The notes below the pieces were generated by a model, which saw nothing but the letters and a program-made list of their open reading frames with translations, was not told the DNA's origin and did not search any database. A program made the translations under genes and the position numbers. Positions 12,199-24,625 of a stretch of 64,000 bases of DNA are shown here, in pieces; position 1 is the first letter of the stretch, and each line of letters starts with the position of its first letter. The stretch covers positions 68,201,528-68,265,527 of the forward strand of contig NC_065921.1 in NCBI RefSeq assembly GCF_024586455.1, written 5' to 3'. The stretch comes from Bactrocera neohumeralis (Eukaryota > Arthropoda > Insecta > Diptera > Tephritidae).

Positions 12199-14221
12199 TG
12201 ATCCATTAGAATGAAGCTATATAGTATGTTCAGAATCAGAAAGAAACGCTTAGTTCCATGAAAATGTCGTTGGCATTTTGTACAAGTTTCTACTACGTTA
12301 GAAAGAGAAGGTGGAGAGGACTTGACTACACTTGGATTCTCCAAACAGCGAAAAGGAAAAACGACTGCCGCACCAATAAGGAAGAAGAAGCTTGCATATG
12401 CTATTTAGATCACAGAGATATACATATGTATGTGAAAAGTGCAAAATCTAAATCAAAGCGTGGTTAGTATCAAAATTATTTATTGAAGCAGCGTTTTCTT
12501 CGTCATGGTCCCCTCAATTTCAGTAATTCCCTGCTTTATTCCAGCTATTAGTGATATATTGAGATTATGTTCGAAGACCGAGCTGTGGTGTCTACTAAAT
12601 GTCTAAATTATGTCACCGGATGCCAATCGTCGAACCTGCTTTCTCATTCCTTAGCATATACATATGTACGTTGCGGTCCAATGCTCATTTTGAAGCTATG
12701 CTTCTCTCTTCCATTTAATATTGCATAAAATTAATTAAGAAAAATCAATTAAAACTACGCCCGAAGTGTTGTTCTAATGAAGATAATTTCTCTTTTTAGT
12801 TTGGACTCACTCTCCCTTTGTATTGACACACAAAAGCGATTAAATCTTTGCATTTTATTGATGTGTCCACGCTATAAAATTTAACACTTTGCTAAATGGC
12901 AGTCATAGTTACAGTCGTGTATACATACATATGTATATCGTGTTTATATGTATATACATACATACATGTCCGTATAAGCATGTATGTGTGTATAAAAATA
13001 TTTATGTATCGATGCATGTTTTGTTTGTGTATAAAACTCATTAACCATTGCTGACATCAGCAGTTGTATTGCAATTTAATGCACTGCCATCCAACAACAA
13101 CAGCAATGCACTGCAGAGAGAAAAAAGTCTTATGCTGTGACAACAAATTTTACAGAAATCGCAAATGAGAAAGAATCCCTTCAGCTGCGACGTCCTTTTC
13201 TTGGCACAACTCTGTTCATATTATATACATATATGTATTCACATACATGTGTATATAAATATATACATATACGCGTATGTACTTATGTAAGTAGTAACGC
13301 ATACTTCATCATCATCATCGTCGTCTTCTTATTTCTCCAACGGCCAAGCAGAAAAGCCGGTTCAACAACATTACAACTCATGTTTTAGTGCCATGCACCC
13401 CCCACCATATACATATGGCTGTATGTATGTATATACAATACCATATATGGGGTACTATACAGCGTTACTACCAAGTTAATGTTATACAAGCCGACTTTGT
13501 TGTTATTGCATTTTTGTTTGTGTACTAAATGTATTTCTGTTTGTGTTGGGAGTAATGCCGGCGGCATTGGACGCAACACCAACAACAATACGACATCAAT
13601 TCACTATATACATATGTACATGTGTGTGTATATTTACTACCACCCAACACCCAATGCCCAGCAGCTCGCTAGCACCAACCGCTAAACTATTTTATATGAT
13701 GCAGCACACACCAACCCACAACGCCCCAACCCTAAACCCAGCAGTGTGCCAGTGAACGCCAAGGCAATATGCAGCATAATGCCATATTTCATGCCACAAC
13801 ATAAAAATCTGTATTTAGTGGCAGGGTAAATAGATTTTTGTTTCTTTGTATGTGTGAGCGACTGGTTCCTTTCTCTATGCTTGGGGTCAAAGTGTCTCGG
13901 TCTAGGGGCATTTGACTGAGTGTAAAGATACAGTGGCGAGTAAAAATATGTTATATATATGGTATGTGAATGGTCACTCTATTATGTGAATTTTAACAGT
14001 TATTTTTTCGGCCTGACTGCTGTTCTATTTCAAACTATGCGTTCTAGCTTCGGTCTACAAATAGAGACTTAGTCGTTTTACGGTAGGATTCTAGCTAAGA
14101 CGTTCGAATTTCGAGTGTGTTTAGTACATAATTGTTAAAAAATCAATTGATATATTCACTATGGATGGAGTCATGAAGTTCACGTAAGTGAGGAAATTCT
14201 CTGTTCGCCATTCACTTCGGA
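12199..14221. other. Non-coding stretch, nothing recognised
   Basis: AT-rich with ATGTATAC-type simple sequence (12910-13020, 13225-13290, 13410-13460). No supported gene or named repeat. Confidence 0.6.
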
Positions 14222-15112
14222 GTGGCCAGAAACGATTTTTTTACATATGGCTCAAGCAGCTCACGACTTCCGGTCTTTGACCAAAATCCTCTGGGTAGTC
14301 AAAGGACATCCTTTTGAAGGCGAGCTAAAGTGAGCAGGCGAAACATCCACACCACAGGGATGTGCGCTGGGTTTGGGGACTGCCACGTAAAAAACTCCCC
14401 CAATGAACAGTAAAAAACAGCCTCGGATGAGAGACCCGCCTTTTGATGACGACCATGGCAAACGATTACGATTACGATTTGAGGGCATGCACATGGAATG
14501 TCCCGTCCCTTAACTGGGAAGGTGCCGCCGTCCAAAAAATGCGATGGACGGGACAAGGACTGAGACGAGTAGGGTCCTTGTGGCATTTACTACATGTCCA
14601 TATAAAAAAAACTCAAGTTCGGTGTGGGATTCGTGGTGGGAGAGAGACTCCGTCGAAGAATACTGTCATTCACTCCGGTGGATGAACGTCTAGCCACAAT
14701 CCGCCTTAAAAGTCGAAGTTTTTCAACATATTGCTGATTTGCGCCTACGCCCCGATCGAAGAGAAGAACGATGTGACCAAAGATGCTTTCTATGAGCGCT
14801 TAGAGCGCGCCTATGAAAGGTGCCCCTGCCACGATGTCAAAAACTTTAACGCCAGGGTGGGCAAAGAAGGTATCTTTGGCACAACTGTGGGTAAATTCAG
14901 CCTTCACGAGGAAATATCCCCAAATGGGTTGAGGCTGCTCAACTTCGCCGGTGCCCGAAATATGGTTATCTGTAGTAATGGATTCCAGCATAGAAAAATT
15001 CACCAAACTACCTGGCTATCTCCGGATCGAAAAGCCACCAACCAGATCGCTTATGTTGTGATAGACGGAAGACACGTCTCCAGTGTTTTAAGCGTGCGAG
15101 TTTTCATATTTT
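14222..15112 (+). mobile_element. RTE-type non-LTR element: 5' UTR and endonuclease domain, broken
   Basis: The 5' UTR-like block (14222-14440) is shared with the minus-strand copies at 33290-33430 and 56110-56170. It is followed by an apurinic-endonuclease-like domain. The pieces are LRACTWNVPSLNWEGAAV (about 14480), a frame break, VDERLATIR near 14680, LICAYAPIEEKNDVTKDAFY (14734 on), FNARVGKEGIFGTTVGKFSL, and TWLSPDRKATNQIAYVVIDG. The residues normally before FNAR (a GDF motif) are altered to VKN, and the Asp in the later QIDHV motif is replaced (QIAYV). The nuclease is therefore probably dead even apart from its stops. It is truncated at 15112, before RT. Confidence 0.8.
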
Positions 15113-16679
15113 AATGCGCCTAATTATTTTCTCACCACTATAACAACAGTTTGGCCTACTACGGGCTACTCTCGCCGCTTCGACGTTTGCCTACATGCCT
15201 TCGTTAAGTCCTGTTCCTGTTGGCGCTTGGCGTGTTGGATTCGCTCAGTTTGTTTATGCAAACTTTTGCATGACAGACACTTTTGTATTGTTACGCCTAT
15301 TGTGTTATTGTGTGATTTTTTTTTTCTTTTTTACTGTTGCATTTCGTAGCGTTATCTTCACTGTCAGCTCGGCTGCCTAATTGTGCAACACTGGTCATTA
15401 TTGTGATTTTGCTTTTGTTGCATGTACTCTTATTTTTTGTTGGCTGTTGTTAGTGTATTGTTAGACAGTTATTATTATATATATTTTTAGTTGTTGTTGC
15501 AGCTTTATTATAGATATTTTAGCGCTTTTGGCCAACAGCATTAAACCAGTAGGCATATCATAAAATAGAATTCTTTCAAAGTTTCTTTTGTGTGCAATGT
15601 CTAAGCTGGCGTCATCATTTACTGTTCAGCATCCGAGTTGAGACGCTATAAAAGCATCAAAATAGCTGTAAATATATCCGTGTACCTTCACTGTAAATTA
15701 CAGTATCGTTTGCACGAATTTTTGTCTACTAAATATACAGTTTTTCTCTCAACACTCACTTAACACTGGTGTTTCCTGCACTAAATCTCGCCAAATCTAG
15801 CTTGCTCTACTATACTCTAGCGTCACTTATTTCCCGTTCCTTCTTAATCACCTTCACCCTTTTGTGTTACACCTTTTTTTCGGTTCTTACTTTTTCTTCC
15901 AACTGGTTCAACTAAAATATTATTACTCTAGTTTTCATACTCATATCCTTTTACTATTTTACTACCATTATCCTTGTTCCGGCCGGTGTTTCACTTCCGA
16001 ATTTCCGTTTTTATACATTCCTTTGGTGCCGTATATGTTATTATGACTCCGCTACTTTACTCCTGTACTCGTTTTTCACATTTTTATTATGTTTTCCTTT
16101 CGGCATTTCCCGTTTTTTGCTGCTCCGCTCCATATGTACGTATGTACCGGCGCATGTAGTTGTGGCTGTTCTCCTTTTGTTGGAATCATTGCTTCGTCTT
16201 CCTGCGCCGTGTTTTTTGCACCTACCCATTCGTTCACTCTTCTCGCATTTCATACTCCTTGTTGTTTTTTTATTACCTTTGCAGCTCCTTTTCATTGTGT
16301 CTTGCCCGACTTACCCAGCAAGGAGCAGCGGGTTGCTATTTATTTTTGTTGCTGCATTTCTCTAGAGCTTCACCGCAGTTTCATCGTTTCGTCTGCGTCC
16401 AGGTGCTCCAGTTATTTTCAATTCACCTGTCGCTCTCACTTCCTTTACACTTGATTGTGTTGCGAATTCATCACTGCCGGTTTGTGGATTCAACGCGAGT
16501 TGTGTCGTGTTACCACAAGTGGCAAAAGTTCTTCACTATTTGGCAATACGAGCAATTTTAAGTCCGAGGATTTTAGTTGTTTTATATTTTAATATACATA
16601 TTTATTCTAGGAAATAATCAGGATTCCGAAATATATGGACCAGATTTTTACTACTCTTTTTTCTATATATCATATAATG
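15113..16679. other. T/C-rich non-coding stretch
   Basis: 15200-16460 is markedly pyrimidine-rich on the + strand, which generates long spurious frames on both strands. No gene is supported. Confidence 0.55.
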
Positions 16680-17180
16680 GGTTGTCAAAAAAGTCTTGCG
16701 GTATTTTTAGTGAATTTTTTTTTTATTGAAATTGAAATGAATTTTTGATGACTCATGCCCAGCTCTTGACCAATGCCGGTCTCTTTCGACCAATTCAGCG
16801 ATTTTATTGCAATTTTCGACGACAGGCCTTCCGGAGCGTGGCGCATCTTCGACCACCTCTACACCAGAACGAAAACGTTGAAACCATCGTTGTGCGGTGG
16901 AAATGGAAACTATATCGGGTCCATAAACTGCACAAATTTTATTGGCGGCTTGAGATGCATTATCGCCTTTATCGTAGTAGTACCGTAAAATATGCCGTAT
17001 TTTCTCTTTATTTTGCTCCATGTTTGCGACGCTTTAACTCACGAACGACTTAAAATAAACGGCAGTCAATCAAACACGTGTTAGCGCGTGAAATGAGCTT
17101 TCCAAAAAGGTATAGCATGACCCGATGCCAACCTTTTTGCGCCAACTAGCGAAAATACCGCAAGACTTTTTTGACAACCT
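16680..17180 (-). mobile_element. Internally deleted mariner with near-perfect terminal repeats
   Basis: Inverted terminal repeats of about 28 bp (GGTTGTCAAAAAAGTCTTGC then GGTATTTT) lie at 16680-16707 and, complemented, 17152-17179. Between them a 104-codon minus-strand ORF (17021-16707) starts MEQNKEKIRHILRYYYDKGD and includes SISTAQRWFQRFRSGVEVVE and DAPRSGRPVVEN. These are the two helix-turn-helix halves of a mariner transposase DNA-binding domain. The DDD catalytic region is deleted and the frame runs on almost into the left repeat. A TA follows the right end; the left flank is TG, possibly a mutated TA. Confidence 0.88.
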
Positions 17181-17499
17181 ATTATTTGCTGTTCAACATT
17201 TATAAACTTGTGCATACTAAATATTAGTACTTACTGTAACCTAGTAAATAATAACGGTATAATATTTACCGTCTAACAAGGCCACAAACCAAAAAGTAAT
17301 CAAAAATTACAAGAAAAATGGTGGACCAAGGGCAAACTGACGGGAAATGACGGGAGAGTCCTACTTACAAATGCTAAGCCCGCAGAGCAAAAAATAAGCT
17401 TACAAGATATAACAGCAGCACAATGACCCCGAACATACAAGTCGAATTGCGAAAGAATTTTTCGAACAAAATCGATAGAGCTCCTACCATGCCTGCCCA

Positions 17500-17760
17500 A
17501 GGCGCTCACTTAAATCTTGTTGAGCATATCTCGTCAGTTGTTGATTTTCCAGGCCTAAAGCCACACTGATAAAGTCCAACCAGTTTTGTTGACGGCTTTA
17601 ATCTCTCACACAATATGCTCGATACCTTATTGCCGATATTGAGGAGGCTGCTCCCACGGTAGTTGGCGCAGATTGTTGGGTCTCCCTTTTTGTGGATTGG
17701 GTAAAGCACACTTAAATTCCAATCGTAGGGCACGCTTTCGTCCGACCATATTCTAGAAAG
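17500..17760 (-). mobile_element. RTE-type reverse transcriptase fragment
   Basis: The minus strand from about 17733 reads WNLSVLYPIHKKGDPTICAN, YRGSSLLNIGNKVSSILCER and YQCGFRPGKSTTDEI, the N-terminal fingers of an RTE-type reverse transcriptase. Matching motifs occur at 33230-33020. Both ends are truncated; no catalytic core remains. Confidence 0.8.
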
Positions 17761-20700
17761 AAACAGACTCTTGCTCTTTCCATCGGCCTCCTGGAGTTAT
17801 GTTTACACTGGTTTCATTGAAATCTACCCAGCGGTTTCGAGCTATAGTGGTCACCAGTTTATTAAACATAGTTTTGAGGAAAACGCATTCGAAGTTTTAC
17901 ATGAAACTTCCATATGCCCGATAACCCTTTGCTAATTATCGAATAACTGGAAAGGTATTTCCCGGGGTTTACTTAAAACTTTCAAAGAGTTTTTGTAAGA
18001 TATTATACTTTAAGAAGATGTAAAAAATATATAAAATTCTGTCTACCTCTTAGTGTATTTTTGTCACGAAAAATATATTGACTTATTTATGGTATTTAAA
18101 GGGAAAGCTCAACAAAATATCTTGCTAAGATATCAACGTCAATTCGTCTTTAGTTCGTTGCTTTGCTTTTTATTTCAACACATACATATGGCTTCCAAGA
18201 GCTTTTGTGTTCTTTCAAAATACATCTGTTATGTATATTTTTTATTATTTTTTCAGTTACAGCTAACTTGTTACTTTCTACAAAGTGTTAATGGTATACA
18301 CTCCTTACCACCTGTCACTTGAAAATCTCATACAACAATAAGACACGCGTCTCCAAAGTTCAATTTCAACAGTTGTTTTCTCCAACTCTCTACCTTTTGT
18401 TTGAGCGGTCAATTTGTCATTGCGGTACAAATATTTGACAATTCTGATTTCTTTGACAATTTCGTTGCATAGTTATCTATTTTGTACATATCTACGTATG
18501 TATGTATGTACGATGTGCGTGTTTAGTTATGTACATATTTATGCGCTTTCCACATTACCCGCTTTTCGGAGAAAATTGTTGCTGACGCATTGATCATGAG
18601 GCATAAAATCAGTTGATTGAAATTTGTAGCAGTCGATTAGTGTTGGCATTTACGAGGAGATGAAATCGTAAAAAACCGGTACAATTTATTGTGCACTTAG
18701 TGACATACATATGCACACAGATACCAACAAATAAAAGCAATTTTCGTTTTTACAGAAATACCTTTACTTATATAAATGAGTGTAGGTAGTTTGTGGCTGT
18801 CTAATTCGCTCATTCTCCTTTATATGGCATACTCTTACATTGGCGCGCGCTTGCGCTTCTCTCAATCTCTCTTCCAAATGCAATTCGGTTTTCGAGTGTG
18901 CCTACTTTGGCGTTTTTTGTACTCTTTAATACCTTTGCTTTTGACAGCTTTTGTTGCTGCACAATTCTTGCCATCACATGCGCGCCGTATCGCTCGCCCA
19001 CGTGTGTCATGCTGTGCAGTGTTGCATTTACTGCATTTAGAAATAAATTTCCACACCGAATTTTAATATGGCTTTCACAGCGTATGTCGCCAGTATGTTT
19101 GTACAAATTTGTATGCTCTCCGTTCAGTATAAACATATTAAAAGGTATGACATGCTTCAGTACCCCGGCACATAAAACGCCGCCGGCATTGTCGCTAGAC
19201 ATCGTGATTATGCATTCAAAAGTCATTTCCATATACACACGAGCCGTTGGCCAACATCGTGTCACACGTTCACTTGCTGTCGTTTGTACCGCAATATTAA
19301 TTTGGGCGCAACGGCTATGAGACGACTACGTGATACATGATTCGTGATTGCATTCTCAGCACTACCAAGTGCATGCATGCTACGCTCACCAAGGCGTCAC
19401 GACGGCGTTTGCGTGGCGCAATCAAGCAGTGGGCCATAAGCGAATTTGTTGCGGCTTTCCTCTCTATGTGTACGCGGAGCAGTTGCTCTAGTTTATTTTC
19501 TTTGTTCGGTATTAATTTTTTTTTGCTTATCAGCATTTCAATTCCAGTAAGCAGTAAGGAGAGTTTGGTTCAGCAGATTTTTTCTAACCACAACCAAATA
19601 TGCGCTCGCCCTTTCAATAAGCCGAAAACAACAACACTAAACGCATCTTGTGACACTTTGTTGCAGTAGCTCGCTCGTTCATTTGCATTCGCCTACGCTC
19701 CTTGCCTCTGCGCGTGTTAATCGGCAGCTTGCGTTCGTTGGTCGGCAACATTCGTCGTGTTGGCAATATTATAACCGACTTTTGTTTGTGTTTTTGTGAA
19801 TGAAATCGTAATATGACCTTTTACAATTTTATTAATACGCACGCATACATAGTCAGCCCAACACCTGACACCCACTAAGCCGAAGTTTTTCGTATTAAAT
19901 ATTCGTCAGCATGTCAACGTCATAGCCATCGTCATCGTGAACGTAATTATCATTGGTCGTTCTACTACAAAACGATACAAATATGTAGGTATACCGTTAT
20001 TGCAACGACTTCCACTACGTTGGAGTGTATTGACATTACCCTCTCCCGATACACTCAGTACTCGCACTCGCCATAAAAATGCATTTTCGTGGAAAGAAAA
20101 CATACTAGCCCGCCTACTCGTCAAGTGGCCGCGTATTTAACGGACACGAAGCTCTTCCTTCCATTTTTTTCTTAAAAAAAATTTTGTTTGTGTATTATTG
20201 TAGGCGATATCAAATTTCAGGACCGCACTCGAATAGCAGCTCTGATGTGCGGGCGTTTAATTTTGTTGTATAAATTTTGGTTGAACTTTTTTCTTTCACA
20301 GTCAATTATTTTATGCTTTTGTTTTAACCACGACCCCTTATTCACCCCTAACTGGGTGAGGTGAATGTGTAGGCGTTTCGTATACTATTTGTTTTGCTGT
20401 AAGTGATTTCCGTGAATTTGTTTGTATTGGCTTTATTTCTGTTTATTTTCTAATACAATCTGTAAATAATAGAGCAGCTGCGTTTTCTCAAAACTACAAT
20501 CGGTGTATACTAACTAGCTGAAAACTAACCAAAGCTACACGTTGGATACTTACCGCTATACTATCGAGGAATTACTATAAATTTCAATGTGATTTTAATA
20601 ACTGAGCTATCGTTAGAAAATATTACAATCGGCAGACTTACGAAATCGAATACTTACCACAATACTATCGAAGAATTTCCAAAAATATCAGCCGCTTAAT

Positions 20701-20879
20701 TATAAGGAAGTTAAAAGTGGCTTCACTCATATAAGTGAGCTTTAATATGCAACCACATTATCTTGATAAACATATATGTAGTTATAGCGATTAGTTTTTG
20801 TACCCGGTATGAGACCCCAAATATGTTAGCCACGTTGCCACTCTTTTAGAACTATAGCACACCAAGCTCTCACGCTAAC
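17761..20879. other. Non-coding stretch upstream of Caskin exons; possible promoter region
   Basis: 18770-20160 is less AT-rich and CpG-containing. It holds overlapping frames on opposite strands (140 codons at 18898, 151 codons at 19265) with no recognisable domain. It could contain a promoter or 5' UTR exon for the Caskin isoform starting at 21939, but no exon boundary is proven. Confidence 0.35.
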
Positions 20880-21540
20880 TCACATTAGTTTCGATTCAGT
20901 CATAAACCGCCCTATGTTATCAGTTGTCACTCGTTCCTTTGTCAATTTCTCTAGATCGGCTCTTTCCTTTTCATACCGCCGACTGAAAAAGAAGACGTTC
21001 AGCGCGTTTTCTCCGATGCTGTCGTAGAAGGAACAATTCATCCCGTCGTTATGGCCATATTTGTAGAAATACTCAAATACACCTGTGCCCCATCAAAAAC
21101 TGCATCATGTAAAAATCTGTTTCTCCATTTTTCCTATTTAACCATGTTTTTAATTAGCCTGTGGGTCCATCACCCTGTTGTCTAATCTTTCCGCTTCTCT
21201 ACCGATAATCGCCTGCTCAGTCTTGTGGATCTGTCGTATACTTCTTTGAATTCCATGGTCATTGCCTCTGGTAGCATGATGGCCTCTATAATTCCAACCG
21301 CTTCGTGGAATACCGTACGAAATGCGCACGTAACCCTAATGGCACTGAGCCGCATTGGAAGCTTCGCTTTCTTAGCATACCTTTTTTGCTGTAGAGCTAT
21401 CCCCATATGGTCGCCTCGTACATCAGAATTGATTGGCTCAATAGCGTTCGCCTATTCTGGCTTGGTGTTTCCGACTCGCAGTTTAAAGCTTTAGACAGAT
21501 TTGCTCTGAGCTGGTTCTATCCTACATTTTAGGTCGTTCC
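20880..21540 (-). mobile_element. R1/LOA-like non-LTR retrotransposon ORF2 3' part
   Basis: Read on the minus strand, 21406-21182 gives KRYAKKAKLPMRLSAIRVTC then AFRTVFHEAVGIIEAIMLPE, the typical post-catalytic region of R1/LOA-type reverse transcriptases. Further downstream (about 21010-20900) FFFSRRYEKERADLEKLT corresponds to the C-terminal zinc-knuckle region; its cysteines are partly lost. Stops interrupt the frame. It sits about 300 bp upstream of the first Caskin exon in the window, antisense to it. Confidence 0.7.
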
Positions 21541-21856
21541 CGCTTTAGTCGAAAGTACTCAAAGTGATATCATGCCAATTTTACAAACACACTTTTTTCT
21601 ACGCCATAACTCTCTGCTTTCAGAATCGTGTTCCAATCTCCTACTCCCAATTAGAAAAAAATTAACTCAGCAATAGAGCAATTAAAATTACAAAAAGTGT
21701 CTGTGCAACAAATGTGAGTCGCTTTACATTTAAAAAACACCTTTCCAACAGATGTTTCTTCATTCAAATGGTATTTTAAACAAAACATAACCTTTAAAAC
21801 ATTGAAAACGTTAACTAACTCTATTATCTTCACTTCCTCTCCCTTTCTCTTTACAG

Positions 21857-22179
21857 AATCCGCTACAGTCAACGCGCGTACGCATCATAGCAACCAGCTG
21901 GTTTCAGCCGTACGCCATACGGTGTTGTTGTCATTGCAATGCATCGATCATTGAAGCCGCACGCACAAGCTAAAAAGGTACCACCACCTGCGCTACCCGG
22001 AGATCCCGCACCGCAACAACAGCAAATACCATTATACCGTTTAGGTGGCAGTATTTCGAGTGCAGCTGGCAAACAGCTGGATGATGGCATTATAATGAGT
22101 AGCATGGTATCGTCGCCATCCTTGGAGGAGGGCGGTTTCAATTTGCCACGTGAGCCATCGGTAGCATTGCGCATGAAAG
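21857..22179 (+). CDS. ckn: Caskin, exon with candidate internal start (ATG 21939)
   Basis: The exon is preceded by a strong pyrimidine tract and TTTACAG and ends at AAAG|GTGCGT. The frame that joins correctly to the next exon is open from 21891 and has an ATG at 21939. Its residues are Pro/Gln-rich and end in ALRMK, with the last base G joining AT of the next exon to give Asp. If the exon begins at 21857 that frame meets a TAG at 21888-21890. A second frame (SATVNARTHH...) reads from the acceptor but stops at 21952-21954. Three readings are possible: the first 82 bases are 5' UTR of a short isoform starting at 21939; an alternative acceptor at 21890 (CATCATAG) is used; or there is a 1-base error. 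Caskins are neuronal scaffold proteins; ankyrin repeats normally precede this part and are not seen in the window. Confidence 0.75.
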
Positions 22180-22315
22180 GTGCGTATGCGTCATGTGCGC
22201 ATGTATGCGTGTGTGTATATGGTTGCAGGCCATTCCGCAATATTTGTCATACTTTGTTTGCAATGTCTCATTTGATTGATTTTCTTTATTTACTCTTCAC
22301 TTTCTTTCCACGTAG

Positions 22316-23037
22316 ATGAAATAAGCGAATACGCTACAGTCATGTCCACATCAGGCACATCACAATCGTCGGGCTCCTCTGCCGGCACTGCTGCAGCTGG
22401 CAAACAACAAGCAGCTAATCAAGTAGCCACTGGTGGCGCAACACTTTTATCCACCGCAACTAATCCGCTGCTCAGCGGTTGTCCACCCACAATAGTGCCA
22501 TGTCCACCGCCCGTGTTTTGCGCCACACTACGCGAACCGCTCACACACAAAGCGGCCGTTTACTATCATCAACAATTGGCGCTGCAAGAGGATCAGGGTA
22601 TCGATTTGACACAATCGCCAGGGCGCGATTCGCCCGGTTCGTCGTCGGGCTCAGCTGGTTCTGGTTCGCGACACTCTACAGCTAGCTTGGATTCGGGTCG
22701 TGCCTCATCGTATTTGACTGGTGTGTCGGGTGCATCGATACGTGGTAGTGCGGGCGGTGCACTATCATCGCCACGTTGCAGTTCGGTGAGTTCATGTTCG
22801 ATTGGTAGTGTCGATCGGCAACGTAACGATGAACTCATCATCGATTGGCTAATGGAGATGAAGTGTGAGGAGTATGCACAATTGTTTATATCGGCCGGTT
22901 ACGATTTGCCGACTATTGCACGAATGACCCCCGAAGATTTGACAGCGATCGGCATAAAAAATCCACACCATCGCGAGCGCATAAAACAACGTATCGATAA
23001 GTTGCAAGTATTGGATAACTTGCCACATTTCGTGCCG
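22316..23037 (+). CDS. ckn: Caskin, exon carrying SAM domain 1
   Basis: The acceptor is CCACGTAG and the donor CCG|GTAAGT; the exon enters with split codon G|AT and leaves in phase 0. Counting from ATG 21939, residues 81 to about 250 are a low-complexity Ser/Gly/Ala-rich linker. It includes DEISEYATVMSTSG, with a possible phosphotyrosine. Residues about 252-315 form the first SAM domain: DELIIDWLMEMKCEEYAQ, then SAGYDLPTIARMTPEDL and GIKNPHHRERIKQRI. In Drosophila, Caskin is known to act with the receptor phosphatase Lar and the adaptor Dock in motor-axon guidance, and its SAM domains mediate such contacts. That role is transferred by family and not shown here. The intron that follows is 23.6 kb. 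Confidence 0.95.
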
Positions 23038-23849
23038 GTAAGTCCAGTTTTTAAATGGCTACACTATTTACTAATAATACAACAAAGTAGCATAAGCAGA
23101 CGACGACGAGTTGGCGTAGAATAGTCGAGCCATAAGTGAAAAGCTTGCAGCGCTGGTTTTATCACGCTTTCCACATTTTTGTGTAGGTGTTTGTGATCGA
23201 TCGACTAGTCGCTGTATTTTATGGCTATGTGAACGAAGCACATTAAAATGGCAAATGATTTAATTGGAAGCGAGGCAGATAAATCAAGTAAAGAAATATA
23301 ATATGCTGCGCTGAAAAGCTTAGCTGTAAATAAGATTTCAAATTGCACGTTGTGAGCATGCAAAGCAGATTGTCTTACGATTCGTAAACCAGCTTAAGAC
23401 ATGTGGGTGGCAATGAGTTTCGCGCGCTATTAATATTAAACACTTAAGGGTGAGGCACGTCATATAAACGAGTATCAATTAATTATTGGCTTTCAACAAT
23501 ACTGACAACGCTTGATTGGTTCTAACTCTTGGCGTCAATAATAATGTGTACATAAACAAAGGAATAATTCCATGAAATATTGGCGGGTATATTAACCACT
23601 ATACTATCGAGGAATCAATAAAATTGTTCATTTGAGAAATCTACAAACCAACATGTTTAATGCTGTTTAAGACGGATTGCCGTCGAATTCACTTTACAAA
23701 CAAAACTTTTCACATTGTTATTTTTTTGCGGAAATGAAAGATGGTCTTTCCTCTGTATTTATCGTTAATAGGATCTCCAACTGGGTGATATACATACATA
23801 ATTTATATACTCTATATCATTTGAAAATGTAAATTATATTCGGGGTCAT

Positions 23850-24625
23850 GAACTACTCTACTGAACTGAAGAGGTCGACTATGAATTACCTGACTATCGT
23901 CAATAATCCATAATATTTCGAGGTAAAAACTCAAAACTGAGAAGGATTAAACAAGGGGTTCCGGAGGGTGGTATACTCTTCCCGTTATTGTTTAACTTCT
24001 GCAACTCGAAACTCCTGCAACCACCAGAGGGAATTTTTACTCGTATCACCTCGTACGCTAATGATTGTACGATAATGACGTCGGACAATGGAATCGATGA
24101 CATGTGTTCAAACGTAAACCCACTAAATCCTCAGCAACCATATTCACAAACTAGAAGAAGGAGTACAGACTTGACCTTAACAATGCAGTTGATAGCGTTA
24201 AGATCCCGACTGTCAATAACCTTACAATTTTAGGTGTGACTTTCGACAGTATGTGGTCTTTCACTCCTCATACGACCGCGATTATCGCACTCCGGACTGC
24301 GACAAGATGCCTCTTGATCCCATGGAGCACCTACATACAAGCCCGTTTGCTTCCAGTTAAGGAGCAAAATTAACTCCTCTCCAATTAGTTCCTGCTGGAA
24401 TGTTTTCGCAGAAATCATCCCTGCACTCACCAGCTTGGAGCTGAACCGCTTCCTAGGAGCATCAGTAGATCATCTCTCAAGTACGTCGATGACGTCAAAC
24501 TGCTCATATGACACCCTTCTCTCTTAGGTCCGACCCTGTCGAAACACATACATACTACCGTGGAATGACAACTAATCTGATCCTTACCAACCGAACGGGG
24601 ATTAGGCACCCGTTACAACAATAAT
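23850..24625 (+). mobile_element. Jockey-clade non-LTR relic inside the Caskin intron
   Basis: Same family as the copy at 150-1225, alignable by eye over most of its length. GVPEGGILFPLLFN replaces VPQGGILSPLLFN, and the catalytic box reads YANDC at 24054-24068, so the first catalytic Asp is lost. The RT and C-terminal frames are interrupted. The end (AACGGGGATTAGGCACCCG followed by TTACAACAATAATA, to about 24625) looks like the element's native 3' terminus. It has the same orientation as Caskin. Confidence 0.85.

Noticed and set aside
18810..19265. A 151-codon minus-strand frame overlapping a 140-codon + strand frame
   Set aside because: No recognisable motif on either strand; mutual overlap in a less AT-rich island explains the length.
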